Positions 1 through 9,607 are shown, numbered from the stretch's first letter. The stretch is 64,000 nt of DNA from Mesorhizobium opportunistum WSM2075 (GCF_000176035.2 NC_015675.1:992001-1056000); one strand, 5' to 3'. Numbers and translations: made by a program. The notes: a model not told the origin generated them from the sequence alone.

Positions 1-323
1 ATGCGCCGGCGCTTGCCGCCGTGCGCGCCAAGATCGCGCTGGCGGCGCAAGCCGCTTCGCTTGGCAATCCGGCCGAGTTCGAGCGCCGGCTGACCGACAA
101 TCCCAACGACCATCAGGCGCGTTTCGATCTGGCCATGATCCAGAACGCAAGGGGTGAGCGCACGGCGGCGGCGGACAATCTGCTGGCCATCATCAAGGCC
201 GACCGCGCGTGGAACGAAGACGGCGCCAAGACGCAATTGCTGCAGTTCTTCGAGGCTTGGGGCATGGCCGACGAGGCGACGCTGGCGGCGCGGCGCAAAT
301 TGTCGTCGCTGCTGTTTTCCTGA
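1..323 (+). CDS. YbbN-type thioredoxin/co-chaperone, C-terminal part (partial)
   Basis: Open reading frame entering from the left edge (frame of base 3) and ending at a TGA at 321-323. The visible ~106 residues are helical and TPR-like: a segment with DNPNDHQARFDLA, an AWNEDGAK segment and a final LLQFFEAWG motif. This is the usual C-terminal tetratricopeptide tail of YbbN/CnoX thioredoxin-fold co-chaperones, which guard client proteins in the cytoplasm. The thioredoxin domain lies outside the window, so its active-site cysteines cannot be checked. The following LON-domain gene starts about 110 bases downstream on the same strand, a common alphaproteobacterial order. Name inferred from family resemblance. 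Confidence 0.8.
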   Translation, partial: APALAAVRAKIALAAQAASLGNPAEFERRLTDNPNDHQARFDLAMIQNARGERTAAADNLLAIIKADRAWNEDGAKTQLLQFFEAWGMADEATLAARRKLSSLLFS

Positions 324-436
324 GCCGGTTATCGGTTGTTTTGTCGCACAGGCTTGCGAGATCAGGCCAAAGCGCCAGATAGGAAAAACCAGGCAGAGTT
401 GACGCGCTTCCTTGTGGAAGCGATCGGAGGAATGAG

Positions 437-1108
437 GTGCAAGCGGGAAACGCGCATTACCGGCTCGCCAAGGATTTGCCGTCAGCGATCCCGATCTTTC
501 CGCTCGAGGGGGCGCTTCTGCTGCCAGGCGGCCGCATGCCGCTCAACATCTTCGAGCCGCGCTACCTGCAGATGGTGGACGAGGCGGTTGCCGGGTCGCG
601 GCTCATCGGCGTCATCCAGCCTCGCCTCGACGGCGCGCTGCGCGACGATGGCGAGCCGGAGCTCTGCAATGTCGGCTGCGCCGGGCGCATCATCGCCTTT
701 TCCGAAACCGGCGACGGTCGCTACCTGATTTCGCTGCAGGGCGTGTGCCGGTTCCGCATCACCCACGAACTGACGGTCAAGACGCCGTTTCGCCAGGCCA
801 AGCCGGCGCCTTTCCTCGCCGACCTTGATGAGGACCAGGCGGCGGACGAGATCGACCGGCCCGCGCTCCTGAGAGCATTTCGCGCCTATCTGCAGGCCAA
901 CGACCTGGAGGCCGACTGGGAAAGCGTCAGCCGCGCCGAGAACGCCATGCTGGTCAACGCGCTTTCGATGATGGCGCCCTACGGGCCGGCCGAAAAGCAG
1001 GCGCTGCTCGAAGCGGCGGACCTGAAGACGCGCGCCGAAACGCTGATCGCCATCACGGAGATGGCGCTGGCGCGCGAAAATGAAGATTTTGGCTCGAGCT
1101 TGCAGTAA
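437..1108 (+). CDS. LON peptidase N-terminal-domain protein
   Basis: 223 aa starting at GTG 437, chosen because GGAGG lies at 425-429 with good spacing; the first ATG in frame is much later. Residues about 15-205 form a stand-alone LON substrate-binding domain: [15 protein letters not shown] followed by [13 protein letters not shown] is the family signature, and there is no AAA+ or protease domain. Such single-domain LON proteins are widespread in alphaproteobacteria; their exact role is unproven, presumably binding of unfolded protein. It sits between the YbbN-like gene and the Trm112-like gene and is likely co-transcribed with them, although a palindromic repeat separates it from the latter. 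Confidence 0.9.
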   Translation: MQAGNAHYRLAKDLPSAIPIFPLEGALLLPGGRMPLNIFEPRYLQMVDEAVAGSRLIGVIQPRLDGALRDDGEPELCNVGCAGRIIAFSETGDGRYLISLQGVCRFRITHELTVKTPFRQAKPAPFLADLDEDQAADEIDRPALLRAFRAYLQANDLEADWESVSRAENAMLVNALSMMAPYGPAEKQALLEAADLKTRAETLIAITEMALARENEDFGSSLQ

Positions 1109-1116
1109 GATGGGTC

Positions 1117-1245
1117 GATGTCCGGGTGATGCCGGCCGCAAATGGCGGCTTGCTGCGCTTCCGGTGCTCACGTACGAAAGTACGCTCCGCTCCGGTTCTC
1201 GCAAGCCTCCATTTTCGACTCGGCCTGACCCGGATATCAACACAT
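1117..1245. repeat. Intergenic palindromic repeat, family A copy 1
   Basis: About 130 bp between the LON and Trm112 genes. The core is an imperfect palindrome built on CTTCCGGTGCTCACGTAC, a 4-base loop, and GTACGCTCCGCTCCGG. Outer arms GATGTCCGGGTGATGCCGG and CGGCCTGACCCGGATATC also pair. A second copy of the same layout lies at 8556-8691. It carries no ORF of its own and looks like a mobile intergenic repeat rather than a terminator (no T tract). Confidence 0.75.
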
Positions 1246-1272
1246 CTTCGGCGCGAAGCTGGAGGAGGCACG

Positions 1273-1512
1273 ATGGCGGATGGGCGTGACGGAAGGAAGA
1301 GCACTGTCGACCCCAAGCTGCTGGAACTCCTGGCCTGCCCGCTGACCAAGGGGCCGCTCGCCTGGGATCCGGAGCGGGGCGAGCTGATCTCTCGGGTCGC
1401 CAAGCTCGCCTATCCGGTTCGCGACGGCATCCCGATCATGCTGCCATCGGAGGCGCGGACGATTTCGGCGGAGGATGTGCTGTCGCCGCCGAAATTGGGT
1501 GGGACATCGTAG
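1273..1512 (+). CDS. Trm112-like zinc-ribbon family protein (UPF0434)
   Basis: 79 aa. The ATG at 1273 is chosen over an upstream ATG at 1126 because GGAGGAGGC lies at 1261-1269 and the family begins near here; the upstream extension would be repeat sequence. The [14 protein letters not shown] motif and the [14 protein letters not shown] motif are diagnostic of the Trm112/YcaR family. Only one cysteine of the usual zinc-knuckle set is present, as in many alphaproteobacterial members. Eukaryotic Trm112 activates methyltransferases; the bacterial role is not established. The C-terminal SPPKLGGTS is a short lineage-specific tail. Confidence 0.88.
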   Translation: MADGRDGRKSTVDPKLLELLACPLTKGPLAWDPERGELISRVAKLAYPVRDGIPIMLPSEARTISAEDVLSPPKLGGTS

Positions 1513-1549
1513 GTTCGAACATATGCGACGAGAAGATTGCCAGAGGCTG

Positions 1550-1990
1550 GCGGGACAGCACCCCCCTCTGGCCTACCGGCCATCTCCCCCACAAGGAGGG
1601 AGATTGGCTGTCGTCCTCGCTTTCGCCAATCTCCAGCGTTGCAGGAGCTGCTGATCTCCCCCTGTTCGCGATGTCCACGGTCCAAACACCTCCTTGCGGG
1701 GGAGAGGAAAGGCGCGAGTTCGCCAACCTGGGCGCCCTTCCTCTCCCTCCGGAGGGGGGAGAGGTGGCGCTGCGCAGCAGCGACGGAGTGGGGGAAGGCA
1801 TTCGCCAAACGCGCGGTCGCCGCAAGGCAGGAACACCCTGGCGAGCAAGGCAAGCAGCGATCAGTCGGAAACATTGCTTCAACGAAAGGTCGACCCCCAC
1901 TCCGTCGAGCTTCGCTCGACACCTCTCCCCCGATCGACGGGGGAGAGGAAAGGCGCAAACTCGCCAACCCTTGTGCCCTGCCCAAGTGGG
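1550..1990. repeat. Cluster of REP-like palindromes in a 533-bp gene-free gap
   Basis: The space between the Trm112 gene and the convergent dnaE2 gene holds no convincing gene. It holds several copies of repeat modules: GGCCATCTCCCCCACAAGG with its inverted partner (about 1557-1625), CCTCTCCCTCCGGAGGGGGG (about 1739-1760) and CCTCTCCCCCGATCGACGGG next to CGTCGAGCTTCGCTCGAC (about 1893-1960). The last module recurs in inverse orientation at about 10655-10735. Overlapping ORFs here on both strands are Pro/Gly/Arg-rich translations of these repeats. The remainder shows nothing recognisable. Confidence 0.75.
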
Positions 1991-2045
1991 GGAGAGGTGC
2001 GCGGGGGGTCGCGGCGCTTTTCGGATGGCCGGCACTGTGGAGCAG

Positions 2046-5000
2046 CTACTGAAAATTGCGCCCCTTGGGCATGACCTGTTCCGCTTCTCCGGATAACGCC
2101 GCGAGATCCTGTTTGATCGGCGCGTTGCGCAGCGCGGGGCGGCCATCGCGATCCGCACCATCCCTGGAGACGTGCCCCTGAGAAGCAGCGTCCGGCGCTC
2201 CCGCTTGGCTGACCTTCTCCAGCAGCACGGTCAGCCAGGGCGTCAGGTCCTCGATCTTCTCGGCGACGATGTGGACGACACCGGATTCCGACTGCAATTT
2301 CCCGCTGACCTTCACGAACCGCGCGCCCATGACGATGGGGCGGAAGCGGGTAAAGGTTCTCTCCCAGAAGATGACGTTGGCGACGGCCTTGTCGTCCTCC
2401 AGCGTCAGGAAGATCGCGTTGCCCTTGCCGGGGCGCTGGCGCACCAGCACGAGGCCGGCGACGGAGACCCGCCTGCCGTCGCGCACGGAAGAAAGGTTGG
2501 CATTGGGCGTGACGCCGGCGCGGTCGAGCCGTCCGCGCAGGAAGGCCACCGGATGCGCCTTGAGCGACAGGCCGAGCGAGCGGTAGTCGTGGATGACATG
2601 CTCGCCGAGCGGCATTTTCGGCAGCTTGGTCTCGGGTTCCAGCTCGCGCAGGCGCAGGGCCGGCTGGTCGAACAGCGGCAGCTTCTCGGCGGCACTCTTG
2701 CCGTCCAGCGCGCGCACCGCCCACAACGCGTCGCGTCGGTCGAGGCCGAGCGAGCGGAAGGCATCGGCCTGCGCCAGCCGCTCGATCTCGTCGACATCGA
2801 GGCCGGAGCGCAGCCAGACGTCACGGACGGACAAGTAACCGTCGCCACGCCTTGTGACGAACTGCTCCATGCGTTCCTTGGAAAGTCCCTTGATCTGTCG
2901 GAAGCCAAGCCGCACGGCATGGGCCGTCTCGATGACGCCGCGCATTTCGGCATGGCGCGGCAGGATGCGGGCCGGGTCGAAAGGCGCTTCTTCCAGGGTG
3001 CAATCCCAGGTGGAGAAATTGACGTCGACCTCGCGGATATCGACGCCGTGGTCGCGCGCGTCACGCACCAGCTGCGCCGGCTGGTAGAAGCCCATCGGCT
3101 GCGAATTCAGGATCGCAGCGCAGAACACGTCGGGATAGAAGGTCTTGAACCAGCAGGAGGCATAGACGAGCAAGGCGAAGGAGGCGGCGTGGCTTTCCGG
3201 AAAGCCGTATTCGCCAAAGCCCTCGATCTGCTTGAAGCAGCGTTCGGCGAAGTCTTTCGTGTAGCCCTTGCCCATCATGCCGTCGATCATGCGCTGGCGG
3301 TAATTGCCGATGGTGCCGGTGCGCTTGAAGGTGGCCATGGCGCGGCGCAATTCGTCTGCCTCGCCCGGCCTGAAGCCGCCGGCGACGATGGCGATCTTCA
3401 TCGCCTGTTCCTGGAACAACGGCACGCCCAGCGTCTTGCCGAGGATCTCTTTTAGTTCCGGCTTGGGATACTCGGCCTCCTCCTTGCCTTGGCGGCGGCG
3501 CAGATAGGGGTGGACCATGTCGCCCTGGATCGGGCCGGGCCGCACGATCGCCACCTCGATGACGAGGTCGTAGAAATTTTGTGGCCTGAGCCTGGGCAGC
3601 ATCGACATCTGGGCGCGCGATTCGATCTGGAAGACGCCGATCGTGTCGGCGCGGCAGATCATTTTGTAGACCTGCTTGTCCTCCGGCGGCAGCGTGGCCA
3701 GCACATAGGGCTGCCCATACGGATCCCGCGCCTTCGGATAGTGCTCCGTAAGCAAGGTGAAGGCGCGCTGCAGGCAGGTCAGCATGCCGAGCGCCAGGAT
3801 GTCCACCTTGAGGATCTTCACCGCGTCGAGATCGTCCTTGTCCCATTCGACCATCTTGCGCTCGTCCATCGCCGTCTTGACGATCGGCACGATCTCATCG
3901 AGCCGGTCCCGGGTGATGACGAAACCGCCGACATGCTGGGAGAGGTGACGGGGAAAGCCCATGATCTCGTTGGCGCGTTCCATCACGTGCCTCGATACGG
4001 GGTCGGTCTGGTCAAGGCCGCCGGCGCGGGCTTCCTTCTCGCCAAGCTCGGAGGTCGACCAGCCCCAGATCGAGCCGGACAGAGACGCCCTGACATCCTC
4101 GGACAGGCCCATCGCCTTCGACACTTCGCGCAGCGCCGAGCGGCCGCGATAGCTGATGACGGCTGCGGCCAGCGCGGTGCGCTTGGAGCTGTATTTCTCG
4201 TAGATGTACTGGATGACGGTTTCGCGCTTTTCATGCTCGAAATCGACGTCGATATCGGGCGGCTCGTTCCTCTCCTCGGAAATGAAGCGTTCGAACAGCG
4301 TATCGATCTTGTCCGGCCCGACTTCGGTGATGCCGATGCAGAAGCAGACGATCGAATTGGCGGCCGAACCACGGCCCTGGCACAGTATGTCCTGGCTGCG
4401 GGCGTATTTGACGATGTCGTGGACGGTGAGGAAATAGCGGGCGTAGTTGAGGCGCTCGATGAGGGCGAGTTCTTCCCCGATGCGCTTGATCACGGAGGCA
4501 GGCACTCCGGCCGGGTAGCGCCTGGCGGCTCCCTCCCGCGCCAGTCTCTCAAGCTCCGCCTGTGGGCCGAGACCCGATTCCGTCGGCTCGTCGGGGTAGT
4601 TGTATTGGAGATCGCTCAGCGAGAAGGTCAGCTCTTCCGCGAACCGCAAGGTCTCGGTCAGCGCCTGCGGATGCCGGCGGAACAAGCGGGCCATCTCCAT
4701 CGGCGGCTTCAGATGGCGCTCGGCATTGGCGGTGAGCTGCAGCCCAACCTCGGCGGCCGGCGTGTTGAGGCGGATCGCGGTCAGCACGTCCTGCAGCGGC
4801 CGCCGCTCGGCGGTGTGGTAGAGAACGTCGTTGGTCGCCATCAGCGGGATGCCGGCACTCTCGGCAAACGCCGCCGCCTGTTCGATCCGGAAACGGTCAT
4901 TGCCGGCATAATCGGGCGAGACGCCCAGCCGCAGGGCTCTGCCGAAGCGGTCCTTGAGCTGGCGGATGAGGGCGAGACTGTCTTCAGCGCCCGCCATCGG

Positions 5001-5402
5001 ATCAGGCAGGACCGCGAGCGACATAAGGTCCCCCCATTCGAGCAGATCGCTGCGCTGAAGCAACGTCGCGCCTTTTTCGGTCTCGTCACGCAGGTTGGCT
5101 TGCGTCAGCATGCGGCACAGATGCCCCCAGCCCTTGCGGTTCCTGGGATAGGCAAGGATGTCCGGCGTGCCGTCGCAAAAGACCAGCCGGCAGCCGGGAT
5201 GGTAGGAAAGCTTTTCGACCTTGGCCTGTTGCCAGGCGCGCACCACGCCGGCCACCGTGTTTCGGTCGGCAAGCCCGATCGCGGAGAAGCCCAGCAGCTT
5301 GGCCGCGACCACCAGCTCCTCCGGCTTGGAAGCGCCGCGCAGGAAAGAGAAATTCGACTGGATGCCGAACTCGGCATAGGGGATGACGGTCAGCGCGTTC
5401 AT
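2046..5402 (-). CDS. dnaE2: Error-prone DNA polymerase DnaE2 (ImuC)
   Basis: 1118 aa C-family polymerase, subunit of the SOS mutasome that does translesion synthesis together with ImuA and ImuB. Start taken at the ATG beginning [13 protein letters not shown]; the open frame continues upstream only as antisense of imuB. Visible parts: N-terminal PHP-like domain ([16 protein letters not shown], typical DnaE2 wording rather than the HxH of DnaE1), palm catalytic motif [14 protein letters not shown] around residue 380-388, a helix-hairpin-helix region ([16 protein letters not shown]) and a C-terminal OB fold ([27 protein letters not shown] split over residues ~985-1015). Its start overlaps the imuB stop by four bases, so translation is probably coupled. 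SOS-regulated through the LexA box upstream of imuA. Confidence 0.96.
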   Translation of the reverse strand: MNALTVIPYAEFGIQSNFSFLRGASKPEELVVAAKLLGFSAIGLADRNTVAGVVRAWQQAKVEKLSYHPGCRLVFCDGTPDILAYPRNRKGWGHLCRMLTQANLRDETEKGATLLQRSDLLEWGDLMSLAVLPDPMAGAEDSLALIRQLKDRFGRALRLGVSPDYAGNDRFRIEQAAAFAESAGIPLMATNDVLYHTAERRPLQDVLTAIRLNTPAAEVGLQLTANAERHLKPPMEMARLFRRHPQALTETLRFAEELTFSLSDLQYNYPDEPTESGLGPQAELERLAREGAARRYPAGVPASVIKRIGEELALIERLNYARYFLTVHDIVKYARSQDILCQGRGSAANSIVCFCIGITEVGPDKIDTLFERFISEERNEPPDIDVDFEHEKRETVIQYIYEKYSSKRTALAAAVISYRGRSALREVSKAMGLSEDVRASLSGSIWGWSTSELGEKEARAGGLDQTDPVSRHVMERANEIMGFPRHLSQHVGGFVITRDRLDEIVPIVKTAMDERKMVEWDKDDLDAVKILKVDILALGMLTCLQRAFTLLTEHYPKARDPYGQPYVLATLPPEDKQVYKMICRADTIGVFQIESRAQMSMLPRLRPQNFYDLVIEVAIVRPGPIQGDMVHPYLRRRQGKEEAEYPKPELKEILGKTLGVPLFQEQAMKIAIVAGGFRPGEADELRRAMATFKRTGTIGNYRQRMIDGMMGKGYTKDFAERCFKQIEGFGEYGFPESHAASFALLVYASCWFKTFYPDVFCAAILNSQPMGFYQPAQLVRDARDHGVDIREVDVNFSTWDCTLEEAPFDPARILPRHAEMRGVIETAHAVRLGFRQIKGLSKERMEQFVTRRGDGYLSVRDVWLRSGLDVDEIERLAQADAFRSLGLDRRDALWAVRALDGKSAAEKLPLFDQPALRLRELEPETKLPKMPLGEHVIHDYRSLGLSLKAHPVAFLRGRLDRAGVTPNANLSSVRDGRRVSVAGLVLVRQRPGKGNAIFLTLEDDKAVANVIFWERTFTRFRPIVMGARFVKVSGKLQSESGVVHIVAEKIEDLTPWLTVLLEKVSQAGAPDAASQGHVSRDGADRDGRPALRNAPIKQDLAALSGEAEQVMPKGRNFQ

Positions 5403-7054
5403 GCGAAGATCCCGTGCATGAACCAGCGCGGCGGGATCTGCGAGGCGCCGCCGTAAAGCCCTTGCCGGTAGAGCCAGTAGCGGCGGCCGTCGGCATCCTC
5501 GATGCGGAAATAGTCGCGTGTCGATGCCGCGGCATCGTCCGACGCCTCGCGCCACCATTCGGCGGCGATGCGCTCGGGCCCCTCGGCACGCGTCACCCGG
5601 TAGAGCGCGCGCCGCCAGCGAAAATTCAGCGGCGGTCCCTCGGGCATTTCGGTGGCCGGCACCTCGATCGGCTCGGGCGCGCGGAACAGCCGGATCGGCC
5701 GTTCCGGCGGGAAGATGGTCATCGGCGCCTGCAACCTGTCCGGTTTCCTTGGCGGCGTGGTCCGGCGCGGGGCCTCGGTGAAGGGGATGGTCGCGACAGC
5801 GCGTTCCGGCAGATGGCTTTCGACGACGACAGGCTGCAGGACGGCGCCCTCGCCGAGCCGGGCGCGGATGCGGTCGGCGAACAGCGCGATATCGGCGCCG
5901 TCGTCGCTCACCTCGCCGGTCAGATCGGCCTGTTGCATGTCGAAGGCGGCGGCCGCCAGCACGGAAAGCCGCACCAGGTCGAAACCATAGCCGGCATCGA
6001 TATGCTGCTCGAGCGCGGCCAGCCTTTCATGGAAGAGTTTCTGGATCAGCCGGGGATCGCGCATCGGCCGCGAGGTGCCGAGCGCAATGCGGCTGACGGC
6101 GCCATCGACGCGAAAGAGCAGCAGTGCCAGCGTCCGGGCACCCTCGCCGCGGCGCTCGAGATCGGCCTTCAAGGTCGTCGCCAGCATGCCCACCAGCCGC
6201 TCGATCTCCTCGGTCAGGGTGACGGGCTCGGCGAGGTGGCGCTCGACCGAAAGCGGCGCGATGGGAAGGCGCGGCGAGACCGCTTCGTCGAGACGGCCAA
6301 GCGCCTGGTCGAGGCGCAGAAGCAGCGAGCCGCCGAAGCGGCGGGCAAGCGGGGCGCGCGGTGCCGCCATGACGGCGCCCGCCGTGCGCAGGCCGACGCT
6401 TTCCAGGCTGGTGCGGGTTTCCGGCGCTATGCGCAGTGCGGCCAGCGGCAGGGGCGCGAGCAGGGCCTCCTCCTCGCCTGACACGACGATGCGGTCGCCG
6501 CAGAAGCGCGCCGCCGCCCAGGCCGCGCCCGGTGTCGCGGCAAGCCCGGCACGGACGGCAAAACCCTGATGGAAGAAGCGCGACAGGATGTCGTCCAGCA
6601 TGGCGCGTTCGCCGCCGAACAGGTGGGTGCAGCCAGTGACGTCGAGAAACAGCCCATCGGTGCCGTCGATCGCCACCAGCGGGGTGTAGCGGTCGCACCA
6701 GTCGGCAAGGCCTTCGAGCAGGCGCCGGTCGGCCTCGGGATCGGCCTCGACGATGTCGATCGACGGGTACATGGCGCGCGCGTCGGCAATGCCCATGTCG
6801 CGTTTCAGGTGCAGCGCCTCAGCCCGCTCGTCGAGGGCCGAGATACGCTGTGCGTTCCCTTGGCGGTGGCTGATCACCAGCGGCGGGTGAGATGGCGTCA
6901 GGTGATCCGAAGGCCGGGAACGCCAGGACCGCCCCAGACGATGGCGCAGGATTCTTTCCACCGCCAGATAGGGAAACCACAGGGACAGGATCCTTTGCCC
7001 GGTCTCTTTCGCGCCTTCTTTCGTCGCCCGCTCTTTCATCGAATCCGCGTTCAT
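5399..7054 (-). CDS. imuB: ImuB, catalytically inactive Y-family polymerase homolog
   Basis: 551 aa from the ATG of MNADSMKER; a second in-frame ATG 15 bases later is possible. Known role: adaptor joining DnaE2 and ImuA to the beta clamp. The Y-family N-terminus reads [14 protein letters not shown], where active Y-family enzymes carry the metal-binding aspartate, consistent with a non-catalytic Imu[20 protein letters not shown] (residues ~150-168) and a helix-hairpin-helix stretch follow. The C-terminal third contains [14 protein letters not shown], a typical ImuB tail segment. The first ~235 bases overlap the end of imuA in another frame. The stop overlaps the dnaE2 start. Confidence 0.93.
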   Translation of the reverse strand: MNADSMKERATKEGAKETGQRILSLWFPYLAVERILRHRLGRSWRSRPSDHLTPSHPPLVISHRQGNAQRISALDERAEALHLKRDMGIADARAMYPSIDIVEADPEADRRLLEGLADWCDRYTPLVAIDGTDGLFLDVTGCTHLFGGERAMLDDILSRFFHQGFAVRAGLAATPGAAWAAARFCGDRIVVSGEEEALLAPLPLAALRIAPETRTSLESVGLRTAGAVMAAPRAPLARRFGGSLLLRLDQALGRLDEAVSPRLPIAPLSVERHLAEPVTLTEEIERLVGMLATTLKADLERRGEGARTLALLLFRVDGAVSRIALGTSRPMRDPRLIQKLFHERLAALEQHIDAGYGFDLVRLSVLAAAAFDMQQADLTGEVSDDGADIALFADRIRARLGEGAVLQPVVVESHLPERAVATIPFTEAPRRTTPPRKPDRLQAPMTIFPPERPIRLFRAPEPIEVPATEMPEGPPLNFRWRRALYRVTRAEGPERIAAEWWREASDDAAASTRDYFRIEDADGRRYWLYRQGLYGGASQIPPRWFMHGIFA

Positions 7055-7946
7055 CGGGGTTCCACTCCAGTGTGAATTGTCCAGGCAGGGCCGTGCGGCT
7101 CTTGCCGATGGTGATGGTGAAGGCCGGACGGCCGATCGAACCGGCGAGCGGCCCGGCGACCGTGGCGCGCGGCACCGCCGGCGCCGACGCGACGATAAGG
7201 CGGACGGGCGCCGCCGTCGGCTCGGGCTCTGCCGCCTGCCGCAGCAGGAACACCGGCCGGCCGGCACTCATCGCCCGCGCATGCAGCCGGCGCGTCGCGG
7301 TCAGGTCCAGCCGCTGCGGATTGCCGCGGATTTCCAGGATGACAGCAGCGAGCGCCGTCATCCTGGCGGCCTCCTCGGCGACCCACAGCGCATCGACAAG
7401 CCTGGGCGCCTCGGAAAACAGCAATTGCTCCGGCTCGATGCCGAACGACGCATGCAGTCCCCTGGCATAGGGAAAGCCGGCCTCGCGGAAGATTTCCGTG
7501 GTGCCGATCCATAAGATGGGCAGCCCTTGCGCCTGCTTGAGGATCAGGCTGGTGAGCGACAGGGCGAAACCGGCGACGGCCCCGGCATCGCGGGTTTCCA
7601 GGCCATGGATTTCGCTGAGCGCGGCTTTCGGCAGGCCGCCGCTCAGGGCCGCATCGAGGCGGCCGACGCCGATCGGCAGGAAGGCATCCGGCGGCGCCGC
7701 GGCAAGGCCGCGGCGGACGATGGTGAGATCAAGACTGGGCGTAAGATCAAGACTGGGCGTAAGATCAAGGCTGGAGGTGAGATCGGCGGGCGTGAGATCA
7801 AGGTTGGAGACGGGATCGGGGCTGGCGCCAGCACCAAGGGGCGCGGCAGCCGGCGCCTGCAGGCGCTCGGGCAGGGTTCCCTCGATCTTCGCAATCTGGC
7901 GGCGCAGGGCAAAAACAGTCTCCCGCGCCACGGCGGTCATCGCCAT
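6819..7946 (-). CDS. imuA: ImuA, RecA-like SOS mutasome protein
   Basis: 375 aa from ATG MAMTAVARETVFALRRQI; the LexA box 25 bases upstream makes this start sensible. Known role: RecA-fold partner of ImuB/DnaE2 in damage-induced mutagenesis. Core residues ~95-300 contain PDAFLPIGVGRLDAALSGG and LPILWIG. Residues ~53-78 hold a hexapeptide repeat (SLDLTP units) encoded by an 18-bp tandem repeat at about 7723-7810, absent from the conserved core and likely variable in copy number. After [12 protein letters not shown] the C-terminal ~75 residues are low-complexity and overlap imuB in another frame, so they may be unconstrained. First gene of the imuA-imuB-dnaE2 operon. Confidence 0.92.
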   Translation of the reverse strand: MAMTAVARETVFALRRQIAKIEGTLPERLQAPAAAPLGAGASPDPVSNLDLTPADLTSSLDLTPSLDLTPSLDLTIVRRGLAAAPPDAFLPIGVGRLDAALSGGLPKAALSEIHGLETRDAGAVAGFALSLTSLILKQAQGLPILWIGTTEIFREAGFPYARGLHASFGIEPEQLLFSEAPRLVDALWVAEEAARMTALAAVILEIRGNPQRLDLTATRRLHARAMSAGRPVFLLRQAAEPEPTAAPVRLIVASAPAVPRATVAGPLAGSIGRPAFTITIGKSRTALPGQFTLEWNPDERGFDERAGDERRRERDRAKDPVPVVSLSGGGKNPAPSSGAVLAFPAFGSPDAISPAAGDQPPPRERTAYLGPRRAG

Positions 7947-7970
7947 GACGGTCAGCTTCCACTCACAATT

Positions 7971-7985
7971 GTTCCTGTTATGTTC
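7971..7985 (-). promoter_or_regulatory. LexA box of the imuA-imuB-dnaE2 operon
   Basis: GTTCCTGTTATGTTC reads GTTC, seven bases, GTTC, the exact alphaproteobacterial LexA operator. It lies 25 bases upstream of the imuA start codon. It predicts repression by LexA and induction after DNA damage, as known for imuABC cassettes. Confidence 0.88.
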
Positions 7986-8128
7986 TAATAGATTCCAGAG
8001 GCGGTCCGAAGAGTCAAGCAGAGTCACAAGGAATTTATTCCTGGCTATCCGCAAGCGCGGGGCGCACCGGCCGCACCGTTTGCCGATTCCGGTGCGAAAG
8101 CCTATATGCCGGGATCAAAGGACAAAGC

Positions 8129-8551
8129 ATGGCTCGCATCTACAAAACCCGCACCTGGCACGGCGAACTTGCACCCTCGATGGAGGAGTTGGAGTTCCTG
8201 GCGCTGGAGGCTTATGCCCATCTGCCGGAGGAGTTTCGCAAGCTGACCGGCGAGATCGTCATTCAGATCGCCGAATTCCCGACCGACGAGATCATGGACG
8301 ATTTGTCGCTGGAAACCCCGTTCGACCTGCTCGGCCTGTTCGAGGGACGCGGCATCGCCGAACGCTGGAACCCGCAGACCGGCGAAGGCCCGAACCGCAT
8401 CACGCTCTATCGCCGCGCCATGCTCGACTACTGGGCCGAAAACGAGGAAACGCTGGGCGACATCATCACCCACGTGCTGATCCACGAGATCGGCCACCAT
8501 TTCGGCCTGTCGGACGACGATATGGAGCGGATCGAAGAGGCTGCCGAGTAG
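8129..8551 (+). CDS. Zincin-like metallopeptidase family protein
   Basis: 140 aa small cytoplasmic protein. Near the C-terminus it has HVLIHEIGHHFGLSDDDM, an HExxH zinc site extended by H-F-G-L-S-D-D-D, diagnostic of the bacterial minimal metallopeptidase family (PF06262-like). MEELEFLALEAYAHLPEEFR at the start is also typical. No signal peptide. The physiological substrate of this family is not known. It is transcribed away from imuA and may share its intergenic region. A family A palindromic repeat follows directly after the stop. Confidence 0.9.
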   Translation: MARIYKTRTWHGELAPSMEELEFLALEAYAHLPEEFRKLTGEIVIQIAEFPTDEIMDDLSLETPFDLLGLFEGRGIAERWNPQTGEGPNRITLYRRAMLDYWAENEETLGDIITHVLIHEIGHHFGLSDDDMERIEEAAE

Positions 8552-8555
8552 GCTG

Positions 8556-8691
8556 TGCCGATATTCAGGTGAGGCCGGCCTGCAAATGGTGATCCCCTGC
8601 GCTTCCGGTGCTCACGTACCCAAAAGTACGCTCCGCTCCGGTTCTCGGGCACCACCATTTTCGACTCGGCCTGACCTGAATCTCAATACAG
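8556..8691. repeat. Intergenic palindromic repeat, family A copy 2
   Basis: Same layout as 1117-1245: outer arms ATTCAGGTGAGGCCGG and CGGCCTGACCTGAAT, inner arms GCTTCCGGTGCTCACGTAC and GTACGCTCCGCTCCGG. The two copies keep the inner arms almost unchanged while their outer arms differ by paired changes (CCGGGT/ACCCGG against TCAGGT/ACCTGA). Compensation of this kind suggests the structure itself is maintained. Confidence 0.75.
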
Positions 8692-8770
8692 CCTGCGTCG
8701 GAGCAGGCCGAGAGCCGATCACGTGCGCCATCGCCTTGTTAAATTATACAAGTTTTGATATAAGATTCGC

Positions 8771-9087
8771 ATGCCGGTGAAGCGACTAGATTTCTTGGAG
8801 ATTCCCTTGCGCAGCTCCGGGATTTTCCAGAAGCGGCGCGCAAGGAAACGGGTGTCCAGTTGCATAAGGTTCAGCTCGGGTTTGAGCCAAGCGACCGGAA
8901 GCCGATGACGACAGTAGGCCCCGGCGTGCGGGAGATCCGCGTCCGTGACGATGCCGGCGCGTTCCGGGTGCTTTATGTCGCGAGCATAGGTGACGCTATC
9001 TATGTGCTGCACGCCTTCCAGAAGAAGACGCAACAAACGGCGAAACGAGATCTGGATCTTGCCGTATCGCGGTTCAAGCAAATCTAG
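8771..9087 (+). pseudogene. HigB/Gp49-like toxin with a one-base frameshift
   Basis: From base 8764 onward one frame (8860 frame) encodes an almost complete RelE/HigB-type toxin: FLGDSLAQLRDFPEAARK, then PMTTVGPGVREIRV, FRVLYVASIGDAIYVLHAFQKKTQQT, ending FKQI. That frame has no ATG, GTG or TTG before a TTG at 8860, which would remove about a third of the protein. The natural start, ATG 8771 (MPVKRLDFL), is in the neighbouring frame. Restoring one G in the run at 8796-8799 would join MPVKRLDFL to GDSLAQL perfectly. Hence a recent one-base deletion, or a sequencing error. The antitoxin gene follows 13 bases later and is intact. Confidence 0.72.
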
Positions 9088-9100
9088 TGGAGGTATGACG

Positions 9101-9382
9101 ATGGAACGTCAGAGTTTCGAGAACGTGTGGGACGCGCTGGAAAATACTCCAGCCGAGGCCGCCAACATGACTATGCGTTCCAATTTGCTGATCGCGATTG
9201 AACAGCGGGTGCGCAGTTGGGACGTTACCCAGGCTGAAGCGGCCAACCGGCTCGGGATTACCCAGCCGCGCCTCAACGACCTCCTGCGGGGCAGGATCGC
9301 CAATTTCAGTCTGGACACCTTGATCAACCTTGCCGCGCTGGCCGGGCTTACCGTGCGTCTTGAAATCGCCGAGGCTGCCTGA
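9101..9382 (+). CDS. HigA-like XRE antitoxin
   Basis: 93 aa. ATG 9101 preferred over ATG 9095 because GGAGG at 9089-9093 then has seven-base spacing. Contains an XRE helix-turn-helix: WDVTQAEAANRLGITQPRLN followed by DLLRGRIANFSLDTLINLAALAGLTV, the classic HigA-type antitoxin partner of Gp49/HigB toxins. The upstream part NVWDALENTPAEAANMTMRS is also characteristic. It would bind and neutralise the toxin and repress its own operon. With the upstream toxin frameshifted it may be an orphan antitoxin. Confidence 0.88.
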   Translation: MERQSFENVWDALENTPAEAANMTMRSNLLIAIEQRVRSWDVTQAEAANRLGITQPRLNDLLRGRIANFSLDTLINLAALAGLTVRLEIAEAA

Positions 9383-9400
9383 CGCTGTCTTTGATCGAGT

Positions 9401-9607
9401 CTACCAGTCGCTGAGCTTGGTATCCGGCCCATATTCCTGGCCCTCGACGTCCTTCACCACGGCCTGGCCGCAGCGCATCGTCTTGGCTTTCTTGTCATAG
9501 GCGTAGGTCGGCGAGCCGAACAGATGCCAGCCCTTGTTCAACGCCGCCGTCACCTTGTGGCAGAAGCTGGCGTCGTCCGGAGCGGACAGAAAGCGGTAGA
9601 GCTTCAT
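9401..9607 (-). CDS. DUF1737 family small protein
   Basis: 68 aa with MKLYRFLSAPDDASFCHKVTA at the start (split here: MKLYRFLSAPDD, then ASFCHKV) and GWHLFGSPTYAYD in the middle, the hallmark of DUF1737. These proteins usually show LNxGWxLxGxP and are of unknown function, often a C-terminal module elsewhere. No signal peptide or membrane segment. Lies just upstream of a divergently irrelevant higA end and downstream of the CitE-like gene on the same strand, 50 bases away, so possibly co-transcribed with it. Confidence 0.8.
   Translation of the reverse strand: MKLYRFLSAPDDASFCHKVTAALNKGWHLFGSPTYAYDKKAKTMRCGQAVVKDVEGQEYGPDTKLSDW

Noticed and set aside
482..1243. 253-codon minus-strand ORF opposite the LON gene
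   Set aside because: Antisense frame without family sequence; the plus-strand LON protein has clear motifs and a ribosome site.
3489..5456. 655-codon plus-strand ORF opposite dnaE2
   Set aside because: Exact antisense of the dnaE2 coding sequence; long stop-free antisense frames are expected in GC-rich codons, and the translation shows no family resemblance while DnaE2 does.
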